A stretch of 64,000 nt of DNA from Neobacillus bataviensis (GTDB lineage Bacteria > Bacillota > Bacilli > Bacillales_B > DSM-18226). The position numbers and the translations under genes were made by a program. The notes under the pieces were generated by a model. It was not told the origin of the DNA. It was given only the letters and a program-made list of their open reading frames with translations, and did no database searches. Where the stretch lies: positions 1-64,000 of the forward strand of contig NZ_JAHXYW010000007.1 of the NCBI RefSeq assembly GCF_019969725.1, read 5' to 3'. Within the stretch, counting starts at the first letter, position 1; each line of letters opens with the position of its first letter. Below, one piece after another: positions 13,504 to 22,029 of this stretch.

Positions 13504-14547
13504 TTATCGCTTAATCTTTCGCGGTTTATTCAGCTTTCCGGTTATCTGATTCATTGCGGAATACTTTTCGTGCTGATTGATTAACGATTCCTTCGATAAA
13601 TGCGTATATCGCAATACAACGCGAAGGTCCGCATGACCGAGCAATAATTGTAAGTGTCGGATATCTCCGCCTGATTCCAGGAACATAGTCGCTGCAGTAT
13701 GCCGGAATAGATGCGGATGCACATTCTTAGTTATCCCGGCCTTCTTAGCGTATCCATTCAATCTATTGCGGAAATGATCGCGCGTTAATTGCTCTCCGTA
13801 GTTTGAAAGAAAGATAAATTCGCTGTCAAAGTCCGCCTTGTTCTCCGTAATTAATTCCTTCAATAAGCGGGCCGTTACTGCTTGAAGCGGTATAGTCCGT
13901 GCCTTCCTACTCTTCGCTATGCTGGCCGGTATTGTGGCCGTCCTGGTTGCGAAATCAATATCGGAATGTTTAAGCCCTAACGTTTCACTAATCCGTGTCA
14001 TTCCGTCGATAAGGAAGTGCATCAGCACATAATCGCGAAACTCTGCATAATGACGCTGATTAGGCACGTTAAGCAGCCGTTTCAATTCATCAGCATTTAA
14101 TACGACGATTTCCTCCTCCGGCTCGCTGACGTTCTTAATGCCTTCCATCGGATTGCTGTCGATTAACCCTTCGTCGAGCAAACACTTAAACATAACGCGC
14201 AATGTCTTTAGTCGAGTATTAATCGTCGATGGCGACAGTCCCACCGTCATCGAATCTTCAGGCTTAAACTTATGATCCTCGAATTTCACCCATTTATCGC
14301 GCATATAAACTATATAATCGCGAATTGTATCCTTCGTAATTTCCTTTACTGACCGCTTAATATCGTGTCGATCAAGATACTCGATAAAATACCCGTAATT
14401 ATCTTCGTATTGATTAAGCGTACCTGCAGCTCTACCCTCCGCACGTTTAATCGCCTTGAACGATTGAAATAAAGAATCTAAGTTGTGCGCTGTCTTCCGT
14501 AATGTTCTTACGTTTTTAACACGCTTGCCAGTTCGTATGTCTGCCAA
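13504..14547 (-). CDS. int: Tyrosine recombinase / integrase of the element
   Basis: 347 residues. The N-terminal SAM-like domain (about 22-125) precedes the catalytic domain. The catalytic set is visible: R185 (TRISETLGL), a lysine in AKSRKARTIPL, H279-x-x-R282 (HPHLFRHT), H305 (LLLGH) and nucleophile Y314 (RYTHLS). It integrates the element into the adjacent tRNA-Val gene, 166 bases away, and excises it with a directionality factor not identified here. The start is TTG 14547 with AGGGGG upstream at slightly long spacing. Length and motifs are normal for ICE integrases. Confidence 0.92.
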   Translation of the reverse strand: MADIRTGKRVKNVRTLRKTAHNLDSLFQSFKAIKRAEGRAAGTLNQYEDNYGYFIEYLDRHDIKRSVKEITKDTIRDYIVYMRDKWVKFEDHKFKPEDSMTVGLSPSTINTRLKTLRVMFKCLLDEGLIDSNPMEGIKNVSEPEEEIVVLNADELKRLLNVPNQRHYAEFRDYVLMHFLIDGMTRISETLGLKHSDIDFATRTATIPASIAKSRKARTIPLQAVTARLLKELITENKADFDSEFIFLSNYGEQLTRDHFRNRLNGYAKKAGITKNVHPHLFRHTAATMFLESGGDIRHLQLLLGHADLRVVLRYTHLSKESLINQHEKYSAMNQITGKLNKPRKIKR

Positions 14548-14569
14548 AATAAAAACGCCCCCTGTTCGG

Positions 14570-14655
14570 TTAAGTCAACGGAACAAAAGACGCATAAACC
14601 CAGCGCTACCCTGTCGCAAATAGGAGCGCTACCCTGCGATTAAGTCAACGCATAA
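14570..14655. repeat. Direct repeats between integrase and tRNA; likely integrase arm sites
   Basis: Three different words are each duplicated: TTAAGTCAACG (14570-14580 and 14640-14650), AGCGCTACCCTG (14602-14613 and 14625-14636) and ACGCATAA (14590-14597 and 14648-14655). Repeats next to the core site inside the element are typical arm-type binding sites for a tyrosine integrase or its excisionase. Confidence 0.65.
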
Positions 14656-14665
14656 GTCAGCGGAA

Positions 14666-14707
14666 ATAAAAAACGGTAGAACACCGTCATATCAACGTTT
14701 CTACCGT
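14666..14707 (-). terminator. Terminator downstream of tRNA-Val
   Basis: ACGGTAGAA (14673-14681) pairs with TTCTACCGT (14699-14707); on the minus strand a T run follows (14666-14672). It lies on the element side of the tRNA, so the element supplies the tRNA gene's terminator in the integrated state. Confidence 0.7.
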
Positions 14708-14712
14708 CCGGA

Positions 14713-14785
14713 TGACCTGTGAGGGGTTCGAACCCCCGACCTCAACCCTGTCAAGGTTGCGCTCTCCCAGCTGAGCTAACAGATC
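14713..14785 (-). tRNA. trnV: tRNA-Val (anticodon GAC)
   Basis: The minus strand folds as a full cloverleaf: 7-bp acceptor GATCTGT/ACAGGTC with one G-T pair, D arm GCTC...GAGC, anticodon stem CAACC/GGTTG with loop TTGACAG (anticodon GAC), and T arm GGGGG/CCCTC with TTCGAAC. The discriminator is A; CCA is not encoded. Its 3' half is the probable attB/attL core for the neighbouring integrase. Confidence 0.95.
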
Positions 14786-14866
14786 AATTATTAAGTACAA
14801 ATTTAATTATATAAAAATTTTATAGAATGTCAATAACTTTTTCGGAAAAAATTTATCAAACAGACT

Positions 14867-14918
14867 AGAACATATGTTCCTTTTATTATTGAATAAAGAA
14901 CTAACGTTCGGTTATAAT
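14867..14918 (+). promoter_or_regulatory. Promoter with two LexA boxes for the small WYL-like gene
   Basis: AGAACATATGTTCC (14867-14880) and AGAACTAACGTTCG (14897-14910) both contain GAAC-N4-GTTC. The second sits between a TTGAAT -35 (14889-14894) and TATAAT -10 (14913-14918) with 18-base spacing. This layout predicts tight SOS control of the gene at 14950. Confidence 0.8.
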
Positions 14919-14949
14919 AATATTATGAAAATTGAAAGGAGCGATTTAC

Positions 14950-15174
14950 ATGGATGGACTTTTGATGCGTTCAATTGAAGAAAATATTCCTTTAGAGATG
15001 ATTTATCTTGCAGAAAATCAAGAATTATCACAGCGATCATTAATCGTTAAAGAAATATCCGACGAATACATTCGTGCCTATTGCCTGCTTAGAAAACAAA
15101 TCCGAACCTTTAGACGTGAAAATATCTTATCCATTCTGCCTGAATCCCGCCCTAAAAAAAGCTACCTTCACTAA
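14950..15174 (+). CDS. Small WYL-like protein, predicted SOS-inducible
   Basis: 74 residues, with GAAAGGAG upstream of ATG 14950. The body resembles the WYL module (IPLEMIYLAENQELSQRSLIV, shown in part; then YIRAYCLLRKQIRTFRRENILSI), a small fold that senses nucleic-acid or other ligands and often controls DNA-damage or defence genes. There is no DNA-binding domain attached. Two LexA boxes control its promoter. It is the first gene on the chromosomal side of the tRNA and may be host or a remnant of an earlier insertion. The family call is from pattern memory. Confidence 0.65.
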   Translation: MDGLLMRSIEENIPLEMIYLAENQELSQRSLIVKEISDEYIRAYCLLRKQIRTFRRENILSILPESRPKKSYLH

Positions 15175-15281
15175 CTACTGCACATAATTCCCTCTGGCTA
15201 GTCCCCAAACTTAAAAGCATTTCCTTTCAAGATATGATAAAATGCAGTTGTATTCTATCGATTTATTGGGGGTTTTGTCGC

Positions 15282-16004
15282 ATGCAGTTTCCAAAAGGAA
15301 CAATTAAAGAACTTACCATTTATAGCAAAGAGCTTGGAGAAGAAATGCAGCTGCTTATTTATCTGCCTGCAAACTTTTCACCATTATATAAATACTCGCT
15401 GCTAATCGCCCAGGATGGCCGGGATTATTTTCAACTTGGCAGGATTGGACGTTTAGCAGACGAGTATCTTTATGAAAAGGAAATTGAAAATTTAATAATT
15501 GTTGGGGTACCCTATAAAAATGTGGAAGACCGCCGCAAAAAATACCACCCCGAAGGTGTACAAACACAGTCCTACATCCGCTTCCTTGCCCATGAATTAG
15601 TTCCTTTTTTAGATCAAGAATTCCCTACTTATCACATGGGTTCAACTAGAGCATTGATTGGAGATTCTCTGGGTGCGACTGTTTCATTAATGACAGCGCT
15701 TCAATATCCGCACACATTCGGAAAAGTGCTTTTACAATCTCCCTATGTAGACCAGAAAGTGTTAGAATTAGTCGCTGACTTGCCTGAACCGCAGCTTTTA
15801 GACATCTACCATATCATAGGAAAGCAAGAGACTGAAGTGCAAATGACGAACGGTAAAGTAGGCGACTTCCTAACACCTAATAGACAGCTTTCCAAGCTGC
15901 TAAAAGAGAGACCATTTACATATTTTTATGAGGAATTTAACGGAAATCACACATGGACATATTGGCAGCCAGATCTAAGACGAGCACTGAAAATGCTATT
16001 TTAG
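15282..16004 (+). CDS. yjcH: Putative esterase YjcH
   Basis: 240 residues from ATG 15282 (GGGGG upstream). An alpha/beta-hydrolase of the esterase D/enterochelin-esterase type: core strands LLIYLPANF and LLIAQDGRDYF, nucleophile elbow GDSLGA near residue 128, and the terminal His in NHTWTYW. Substrate unknown. It begins the yjcH-yjcG-yjcF order seen in B. subtilis; the 139-base gap to yjcG holds a separate ribosome-binding site. Length equals the B. subtilis protein. Confidence 0.85.
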   Translation: MQFPKGTIKELTIYSKELGEEMQLLIYLPANFSPLYKYSLLIAQDGRDYFQLGRIGRLADEYLYEKEIENLIIVGVPYKNVEDRRKKYHPEGVQTQSYIRFLAHELVPFLDQEFPTYHMGSTRALIGDSLGATVSLMTALQYPHTFGKVLLQSPYVDQKVLELVADLPEPQLLDIYHIIGKQETEVQMTNGKVGDFLTPNRQLSKLLKERPFTYFYEEFNGNHTWTYWQPDLRRALKMLF

Positions 16005-16143
16005 ACTTATGTCAAACGAACCAAAATGTTATCGATTCATTTTATATTATTTAATAAATTTAGAAAATTTGCTATAATATTAGGAAGGCTAAATAAAGCA
16101 TTTATTTTTCTATAAAAATAATTTCTTATATGGAGGTATCCTT

Positions 16144-16656
16144 ATGAAATTTGGCATTGTTATTTTTCCATCCAAAAAGCTTCAGGATTTAGCTAATTCC
16201 TATAGAAAGCGCTATGACCCGCATTATGCCCTAATTACTCCACATCTTACATTAAAAAATTCATTTAATGCGACTGAGGAAGAGGCAAAGGAATTTGCTG
16301 AAAAGTTACGGCAAATTGCCAGAAATACAAATGCTTTCACATTAAAAACATCCAAAATCAGCTCATTTCAGCCTGTTAATAATGTTATTTATTTTAAAGT
16401 AGATCCTACAGAGGAGTTAACTGCTCTTCATGCCGAAATCAATCAAGAGTTTAGCGAGCAAAACTTAGATTATGCCTTTGTCCCGCATATTACAATTGGT
16501 CAAAATCTATCCAATGATGAGCATTCCGATGTATATGGTTCACTCCGTATGACTAAATTAAATCATGAAGAAACAGTTGACCGTTTCCATCTCCTATATC
16601 AATTAGAAAATGGTTCTTGGACGGTTTATGAAACATTTCGTCTTGGAAAGGAATAA
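16144..16656 (+). CDS. yjcG: 2H phosphoesterase / 2'-5' RNA ligase-like protein YjcG
   Basis: 170 residues with TGGAGG before ATG 16144. Two HxT motifs mark the 2H phosphoesterase fold: PHLTLKNSF (near 38) and PHITIGQ (near 118). Members act on 2',3'-cyclic or 2'-5' phosphodiester bonds in RNA; the B. subtilis substrate is not known to me. Its last base is the first of yjcF (TAATGG), so the two are translationally coupled. Confidence 0.88.
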   Translation: MKFGIVIFPSKKLQDLANSYRKRYDPHYALITPHLTLKNSFNATEEEAKEFAEKLRQIARNTNAFTLKTSKISSFQPVNNVIYFKVDPTEELTALHAEINQEFSEQNLDYAFVPHITIGQNLSNDEHSDVYGSLRMTKLNHEETVDRFHLLYQLENGSWTVYETFRLGKE

Positions 16657-17084
16657 TGGCAGTGAAAGTTAGGGTTGTTCAAAATCAAAAAGAACTAGAA
16701 GATGCTTATTCCGTTAGAAAAATCGTTTTTGTGGAGGAGCAAAATGTCCCTCTAGAAGAGGAAATTGACCAATATGAAAATGAAGCCACCCATTTTGTCA
16801 TGTACCAGAATGATGCTCCCGTTGGGGCTGGCAGGTTTCGGATTGTTGATGGGTTTGGAAAAGTTGAACGGATTTGTGTAATGAAAGAAGCCAGAAAAAC
16901 GGGTGCCGGAAAAGCGATTATGAATAAAATCGAAGACCATGCCAGTGCAAACGGGCTACACAAATTAAAGCTAAATGCTCAAACACATGCCATTCCTTTC
17001 TATGCCGGTCTGGGCTACGAAGTTGTCTCAGAGGAATTTTTGGACGCAGGAATTCCACACAAAACAATGGTTAAAGAACTATAA
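16656..17084 (+). CDS. yjcF: GNAT-family N-acetyltransferase YjcF
   Basis: 142 residues. The acetyl-CoA-binding GNAT core is visible: strand GAGRFRIVDGFGKVERICVM, the pyrophosphate loop KTGAGKAIM, and LKLNAQTHAIPFYAGLGY near the end. Similar to ElaA-type acetyltransferases. The start overlaps the yjcG stop. A strong terminator follows at 17091. Acceptor substrate unknown. Confidence 0.88.
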   Translation: MAVKVRVVQNQKELEDAYSVRKIVFVEEQNVPLEEEIDQYENEATHFVMYQNDAPVGAGRFRIVDGFGKVERICVMKEARKTGAGKAIMNKIEDHASANGLHKLKLNAQTHAIPFYAGLGYEVVSEEFLDAGIPHKTMVKEL

Positions 17085-17090
17085 CGAGAG

Positions 17091-17124
17091 AAGCACTTGC
17101 TGAAAAAACAGCAGGTGCTTTTTT
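17091..17124 (+). terminator. Intrinsic terminator after yjcF
   Basis: A 12-bp stem (17091-17102 with 17109-17120) with six-A loop is followed by a run of T. Confidence 0.9.
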
Positions 17125-17222
17125 GGTTAATTCAACCTATCCTGATGAAGTACTTTTAGATAAGATATGGTTTTGATATGATAGAACATGTGTTATTTAT
17201 CGAAATTGAGGGTTAATAAACT

Positions 17223-19514
17223 ATGAAAACTGTAATTTATCAAGAACAAAATATTAATCTTACTCATTTAAATCGTGATGAGTACCAAAAAATTTTTTTA
17301 GCTGGAAAAAACGGAGAATTACGTTGCCCAGTATGCAATGAAAAGATGAGGCTGTTCCTTGGCATTAAAGAGTCTCCTCATTTTTTTCATACATTTTCAC
17401 CTGAGAAACGATGCACTGAACCCGTTCAACCAAAGATAAATGAAAACTTTATCGAGCGAAACGGATTTAAGATACCTCATGGCAGAACCATTACCGAAGC
17501 CTCCACTTCCCAAGACTTATACAAACCTGCTAAAACGATTGAATATGAAGTCCTTTTTAACAAGAAAATGGACGGAACACACCAAGCTGGCTCTCCCTAT
17601 TTACTTCTTCTAGCAGAAAATGGGGTTGTCCTAGATGAAAATCAAGCTGCAGCTGTTTTAGAAACAGAAGGCTCTTTATTAGTACTTGCGGGTGCAGGAA
17701 GTGGAAAAACTCGTGTTCTTACTGCTCGTACGGCCTATATGCTGGAGATCAAGCAAATTAATCCACGAACAATCATGCTTGTAACCTTCACATCTAAAGC
17801 TGCTTCTGAAATGAAAAATCGTTTGCTTTCCTATCCGGAAATGAAGCGAGAAAAAATCAATCAGCTTGTCTCCGGAACCTTTCACAGTATTTTTTATCGT
17901 ATCCTTATGTTTCATGATGCAGCGAATTGGTCATCAAACAATCTATTGAAGAAGGAATGGCAACGGGAAAAAATCTTAAAAGATGCCGGAAAAGAGCTGG
18001 ATTTATCAGAGAAAGAATTTGCTTATGATTTAGCGCTGCAACAAATTGGGTTTTGGAAAAACTCGCTGCTAATGCCGAATGAAATCAGGCCTGCATCAGA
18101 ATGGGAAGAAAGAGCTGCACTATTATATAAAAGATATGAAGAATTTAAGCAAAGAGAAGGACTGTTTGATTTTGATGACATGCTGTTGGGCTGTTACCAG
18201 CTCTTAAAAACTTCCCCTTCCCTTCTTGAACAGTATCAAGAACGATTCCATTACTTTCTAATTGATGAGTTTCAGGATATTAATAAAGTTCAATATGAAC
18301 TGATTAAATTATTATCAGGAAAGCATAAAAATGTCTGTGCTGTTGGTGACGATGATCAAGCCATTTATTCCTTTAGAGGCAGTGATCCAAGCTACTTGTT
18401 GGATTTTGAAAAAGATTTCCCTTTTGCAAAGCTAGTCACTCTTGATCAAAACTATCGTTCCACCCATGAAATTGTTGCGGCTGCTAATCAAATGATCACT
18501 GTAAATAAAATCAGGAGAACGAAAAAGATGGAGGCGCAATTTTCATCAGGGACCCTTCCGATGTTGTTTTTCCCTTATGATGAAGAGGAAGAAGCAACAA
18601 TGATAGCTACCGACATTCAAGAAAGGATCACAAATGGTGCAAATCCTTCTGATTTTGCCATTCTGTACCGAACCAATGCCAGCTCAAGGGCGATTTTTGA
18701 GCGTTTAGCAGGCTCAAATCTTCCTTTTAAAATTGACTTGGATGCTGAAGCCTTTTACGATCGATACATTGTCAGGAGCGCCCTATCCTTCTTAAAGCTA
18801 AGTTTAAATGAGGATGATCCACATGCACTAGCGGACATTTTACCGTTATTATTTTTAAAACAGACGGTTATGAAAGATATTAAAGCAATCAGCATTTTGC
18901 AAGATTGTAGTTTTCTTGAGGCATTATCTCACCTTAAAACCGCCCATGCGTTTCAAGCAAAAAAATTAATGCAGGCTGTTAGTATCATTCGTGGATTAAA
19001 GCATTTGAACCCTCAGGCAGCATTAGGAAAAATTGAAAAGGATATTGGCTTTCTTGATTTCCTCAAAAAACGCGGCAATGAAGCGAGCGTGCTGGAAAAA
19101 GGATCTGATGACCTTAAGGATTTAAAGGTTGCGGCTAAAAGCTTCGACTCGATTGAGGCTATGCTTGCACATGCCGAGCATATGTCCGCCATGAATAAGG
19201 AAATTAAGAATTTAAGTAAGCATTTTACTGAAGCTATTACCCTAAGTACCATACACCGGGCAAAAGGGCTTGAATATAAAACTGTTTATATTCTTGATGC
19301 TGTCGATGGCAGCCTGCCTCACGACTTTGCCCTGGAAGCTAATCGAAATGGCGATTTTTCTTCCCTAGAAGAAGAGCGGAGATTATTTTACGTTGCAATG
19401 ACACGTGCCCGAGACCAGCTTTTTATTGCCGTTCCCGAAAATAGACGAGGAAAAAAAGTAAACCGTTCAAGGTTTCTCGCACCACTCACAAAAAAGAAGA
19501 AGACCCACTCCTGA
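17223..19514 (+). CDS. yjcD: UvrD/Rep-type superfamily 1 DNA helicase YjcD
   Basis: 763 residues. The N-terminus has a zinc-finger-like patch (CPVCNEKM ... HFFH ... RC) resembling that of CoiA. Helicase motifs follow: Q-motif DENQAAAV, Walker A AGAGSGKT, motif Ia TFTSKAA, motif II LIDEFQD, motif III GDDDQAIYSFRGS, motif IV QNYRS, motif V TIHRAKGLE and motif VI VAMTRAR. Predicted 3'-5' ssDNA translocase in repair. ATG 17223 was taken; ribosome-binding signal is weak (GAGGG). The stop codon lies inside the downstream terminator hairpin. Length matches B. subtilis YjcD (about 759). Confidence 0.9.
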   Translation: MKTVIYQEQNINLTHLNRDEYQKIFLAGKNGELRCPVCNEKMRLFLGIKESPHFFHTFSPEKRCTEPVQPKINENFIERNGFKIPHGRTITEASTSQDLYKPAKTIEYEVLFNKKMDGTHQAGSPYLLLLAENGVVLDENQAAAVLETEGSLLVLAGAGSGKTRVLTARTAYMLEIKQINPRTIMLVTFTSKAASEMKNRLLSYPEMKREKINQLVSGTFHSIFYRILMFHDAANWSSNNLLKKEWQREKILKDAGKELDLSEKEFAYDLALQQIGFWKNSLLMPNEIRPASEWEERAALLYKRYEEFKQREGLFDFDDMLLGCYQLLKTSPSLLEQYQERFHYFLIDEFQDINKVQYELIKLLSGKHKNVCAVGDDDQAIYSFRGSDPSYLLDFEKDFPFAKLVTLDQNYRSTHEIVAAANQMITVNKIRRTKKMEAQFSSGTLPMLFFPYDEEEEATMIATDIQERITNGANPSDFAILYRTNASSRAIFERLAGSNLPFKIDLDAEAFYDRYIVRSALSFLKLSLNEDDPHALADILPLLFLKQTVMKDIKAISILQDCSFLEALSHLKTAHAFQAKKLMQAVSIIRGLKHLNPQAALGKIEKDIGFLDFLKKRGNEASVLEKGSDDLKDLKVAAKSFDSIEAMLAHAEHMSAMNKEIKNLSKHFTEAITLSTIHRAKGLEYKTVYILDAVDGSLPHDFALEANRNGDFSSLEEERRLFYVAMTRARDQLFIAVPENRRGKKVNRSRFLAPLTKKKKTHS

Positions 19515-19539
19515 GCACAGGAATGAGGTCTTGCTTTTT
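19500..19539. terminator. Hairpin terminator between yjcD and spoVIF
   Basis: AAGACC (19500-19505) pairs with GGTCTT (19527-19532), extended by CTCCTG/CAGGA inside, followed by TTTTT on the plus strand. It serves yjcD; the convergent gene spoVIF ends close by. Confidence 0.75.
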
Positions 19540-19792
19540 ATTTTTTATTCATCATTTTTGTTATGGTATTAAAGTCAAGCTGTTTTCCATCTTTAATAAT
19601 AGATTGAACAATTTGATCTTCAAGATCTTTACTAACCGGTTTGCCGGCAATTCGAGAAACTTTTTGAATGACACTACGAACAGTATCTGGGTCCTTAAAA
19701 TTGGCATGCTGTAAGGAGTTCGCTAATTCAAAGATTTCTTTCATATTAACGCCAGTTTTCTTTTCTATATTTTTAAAGAAACCATTATCCAT
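19538..19792 (-). CDS. spoVIF: Sporulation stage VI protein SpoVIF (YjcC)
   Basis: 84 residues, matching the SpoVIF/YjcC family: MDNGFFKNIEKKTGVNMKEI at the start, then helices with VRSVIQKVSRIAGKPVSKDLED. In B. subtilis it is made in the mother cell and acts with GerE in late coat assembly. AAGGAGTG lies upstream of ATG 19792. Convergent with yjcD. No membrane segment. Confidence 0.9.
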   Translation of the reverse strand: MDNGFFKNIEKKTGVNMKEIFELANSLQHANFKDPDTVRSVIQKVSRIAGKPVSKDLEDQIVQSIIKDGKQLDFNTITKMMNKK

Positions 19793-19924
19793 GTTAAAAA
19801 TTCACACTCCTTCATAAACTACTTTATTGTATGAAGGCAGGGCGATTTTGTGAATAAAAGGCAAAGAAAGGGCTGGCCACAATTATGACCAACCCCTTCC
19901 ACCGCTGTCAAGCTTTTAAATGGT

Positions 19925-20041
19925 TTAATAAAAGCTTGCACCTACAATGATTAACAGAATGAATAATACTACGATTAACACAAAAGTTGAACCGTAGCCA
20001 CCAAATCCACCATAACCGTAGCCGCCACATCCATAGAACAT
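19925..20041 (-). CDS. YjcZ-family small sporulation protein
   Basis: 38 residues: a Gly/Tyr-rich N-terminus ([18 protein letters not shown]) and a hydrophobic helix ([19 protein letters not shown]). This is the typical YjcZ-like sporulation protein. AAGGTGAGG precedes ATG 20041. It lies between spoVIF and the spoVA cluster, all in the same orientation. Likely inserted in a spore membrane; molecular role unknown. Confidence 0.88.
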   Translation of the reverse strand: MFYGCGGYGYGGFGGYGSTFVLIVVLFILLIIVGASFY

Positions 20042-20149
20042 AGATAGTCACCTCACCTTAGTAGTTTCATTAATAACATATGAAAGTACTTAAAAAAGTG
20101 TATAGGCAAGATAGCTTAATCCAGGAATTGGCTTAAAAAATGTGTTCAT

Positions 20150-20506
20150 TTACCCTTTAGGTTTAAAGATTAGGGATCCAATAAATCCAAAAATTATTGC
20201 AGCAGATACTCCAGAACTTGTTACCTGAAACATTCCGGTTAACACCCCAATAATTCCGTGGGCCTTGGCATCCTGTAAAGCCCCGTGGACTAAGGCATTC
20301 CCAAAACTGGTAATGGGAATGGTTGCTCCAGCCCCTGCAAAGTCAACGAGCGGTTCATATAATCCGAATCCATCCAATACTGCACCCGCCACAACAAGCA
20401 GGCTTAATGTATGCCCTGGAGTCAACTTGGCAACGTCAAAAAGAAGCTGCCCAATGACACATATGAATCCGCCAATCACAAATGCCCAAAAAAACATCGC
20501 GAGCAT
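20150..20506 (-). CDS. spoVAE: SpoVAE-type (SpoVAEb) spore membrane protein
   Basis: 118 residues from ATG 20506 (AAAGGGGTG upstream; the longer frame start at 20527 overlaps spoVAD). Mostly membrane-embedded: FFWAFVIGGFICVIGQLL, then LSLLVVAGAVLDGFGLY, GAGATIPITSFGNALVHGA and AAIIFGFIGSLIF. SpoVAE works with SpoVAC and SpoVAD in moving dipicolinic acid across the inner spore membrane. It is last of the spoVAC-D-E cluster. Expected to be sigma-G controlled from family knowledge. Confidence 0.9.
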   Translation of the reverse strand: MLAMFFWAFVIGGFICVIGQLLFDVAKLTPGHTLSLLVVAGAVLDGFGLYEPLVDFAGAGATIPITSFGNALVHGALQDAKAHGIIGVLTGMFQVTSSGVSAAIIFGFIGSLIFKPKG

Positions 20507-20519
20507 AAATTCACCCCTT

Positions 20520-21536
20520 TTATCCATTCATTTCAATGCCAACAGCATGTGCAATACATGGAATGGATTCATTTTGTTGAAAGCTGAGCGGGGATAACAA
20601 TGCCCCCGTTGCCACTATTAAAATCCGCTTAAATGTACCCTTTTTCAATTGGTTTAGTAAATGTCCATAAAGTACAGTAGCAGAACAGCCTGCACCGCTT
20701 CCACCTGATTGTACAGGCTGGTCCTCTTTATACATTAATAAACCGCAATCTTGAAATTGTTTTCGTGCAAGCTTAAGGCCACTTTTATTTAGTAATTCAA
20801 AAGCAGTATCATGGCCGACTCTCCCCAAATCCCCAGTAACAATTAAATCATAATGTGTTGGATCTAATTGTAGATCACGGAAATGTGCCATTATCGTATC
20901 AGCAGCAGCCGGTGCCATTGCACCGCCCATATTAAAAGGATCAGTCAGCCCCATGTCAATCACCTTACCAATTGTCGCCGCTGTAGTAATTGGGACATGG
21001 CGTCCAGATTCATTAGGCTCGACAAGTGCTACCCCAGCACCGGTTATTGTCCATTGTGCCGTTGGTGGTTTTTGTCCACCGTATTCTGTTGGATAGCGGA
21101 ACTGCTTTTCAACAGCCGCATTATGACTGGATGCACCTGTTAAGACCTTTTTTGCCCCTTGGTAATTGACGACAAAGGAAGCCAGTGCCAACCCCTCCAT
21201 CGAGGTCGAGCAGGCTCCAAAAAGCCCGAAATACGGTATTTGCATCGTCCTCGCCGCAAAGCTTGTTGGGGTAATTTGATTGATTAGATCACCTGCAAAT
21301 AAAAATTGAATTTGTTCTTTTTGGAGGTTCGCTTTTTCCAAGGTGATTTTAATCGCTTCTTCAAGCAATAGCCTATGTGCTTTCTCGTAAGACTCTTTAC
21401 CCATCCACAAATCTTCATATAAGAGATCAAAATCATTCGCCAATTTTCCATTTGCTTCGAATGGGCCGCCCGTTACCCCTGTTGCAGAAATCATTGGCCG
21501 GTTTTCAAACACCCATGATTGATGCCCTTTTAACAA
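20520..21536 (-). CDS. spoVAD: SpoVAD, dipicolinate-binding spore protein
   Basis: 338 residues, full length for SpoVAD. It has the thiolase/KAS fold (FLFAGDLINQ, then GLFGACSTSMEGLALA with a cysteine at the KAS nucleophile position) and GGSGAGCSATVLYGH near the C-terminus. In B. subtilis it binds dipicolinic acid directly and is not a condensing enzyme. It directly abuts spoVAC upstream (1-base gap) and precedes spoVAE by 13 bases. Same operon, same strand. Confidence 0.93.
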   Translation of the reverse strand: MLKGHQSWVFENRPMISATGVTGGPFEANGKLANDFDLLYEDLWMGKESYEKAHRLLLEEAIKITLEKANLQKEQIQFLFAGDLINQITPTSFAARTMQIPYFGLFGACSTSMEGLALASFVVNYQGAKKVLTGASSHNAAVEKQFRYPTEYGGQKPPTAQWTITGAGVALVEPNESGRHVPITTAATIGKVIDMGLTDPFNMGGAMAPAAADTIMAHFRDLQLDPTHYDLIVTGDLGRVGHDTAFELLNKSGLKLARKQFQDCGLLMYKEDQPVQSGGSGAGCSATVLYGHLLNQLKKGTFKRILIVATGALLSPLSFQQNESIPCIAHAVGIEMNG

Positions 21537-22013
21537 TTATAAAACCCCCCAAATAACTAGTAACGTTTTAACAAGTGCTACTACAAAGGCGGAGAAGACA
21601 CCAAAAAGAATGACTGATCCTGCAAGCTTAAACATATTGCCTCCAACTCCGAGAACAAGTCCTTCCGTACGGTGCTCGATGCAGGCAGAAATAACGGCAT
21701 TGCCAAAACCGGTTACAGGTACTGCACTGCCTGCGCCAGCAAATTGTCCGATCCTGTCATAAATTCCAAAGCCGGTTAACAGCATCGATAAAAAGACCAT
21801 CGTTGCAACAGTTGGATTTCCTACACTTTGTTCCGTAAAATTAAAGAAATATATGTAAAAATAACTAATAGCTTGGCCAACGACACAAATCAAGCCTCCA
21901 ACAAAAAATGCTTTTATACAATTTTTTAGGACAGGCCGTTTTATCTCATGTTTTTGCTGAAGCTGTTGATAGTTTTGCTGTTGAGGAGTCATGTTTTTTT
22001 GCTTGTTTGCCAT
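21537..22013 (-). CDS. spoVAC: SpoVAC, mechanosensitive spore channel protein
   Basis: 158 residues with a charged Gln-rich N-terminus (about 30 residues) and several membrane helices (CIKAFFVGGLICVVGQAISY, ATMVFLSMLLTGFGIYDRIG and a C-terminal LFGVFSAFVVALVKTLLVI). SpoVAC is the membrane channel for dipicolinate release in germination. It begins the spoVAC-D-E cluster here; a YhcN/YlaJ lipoprotein gene lies just upstream (16-base gap), and spoVAA, B and F are absent, unlike the main spoVA operon. Confidence 0.92.
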   Translation of the reverse strand: MANKQKNMTPQQQNYQQLQQKHEIKRPVLKNCIKAFFVGGLICVVGQAISYFYIYFFNFTEQSVGNPTVATMVFLSMLLTGFGIYDRIGQFAGAGSAVPVTGFGNAVISACIEHRTEGLVLGVGGNMFKLAGSVILFGVFSAFVVALVKTLLVIWGVL

Positions 22014-22029
22014 CCTGTTTCACCCTTTC

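Larger units (their letters stand above)
1..14785. mobile_element. Integrated mobile element (ICE- or plasmid-like), right part, in tRNA-Val
   Basis: A tyrosine integrase gene (13504-14547) lies beside a tRNA-Val gene (14713-14785), the usual arrangement for elements that recombine into a tRNA 3' end. To the right, gene order matches the conserved yjc-yjb-yja chromosome. To the left are plasmid- and conjugation-type genes: translocase, Replic_Relax protein, VirB2-like protein, M23 peptidase, replication protein, DNA ligase and small regulators. I found no second copy of the tRNA 3' end within positions 1-14700, so the other boundary is outside the window. I saw no capsid, terminase or portal genes. 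No relaxase is obvious here; it may lie further left. The 4.0-5.8 kb segment is visibly more AT-rich than the translocase region, suggesting separately acquired cargo. Confidence 0.82.

Noticed and set aside
1..14785. The element as a complete prophage
   Set aside because: No capsid, portal, terminase or tail genes are visible; the integrase, ligase and Xre genes are not enough.
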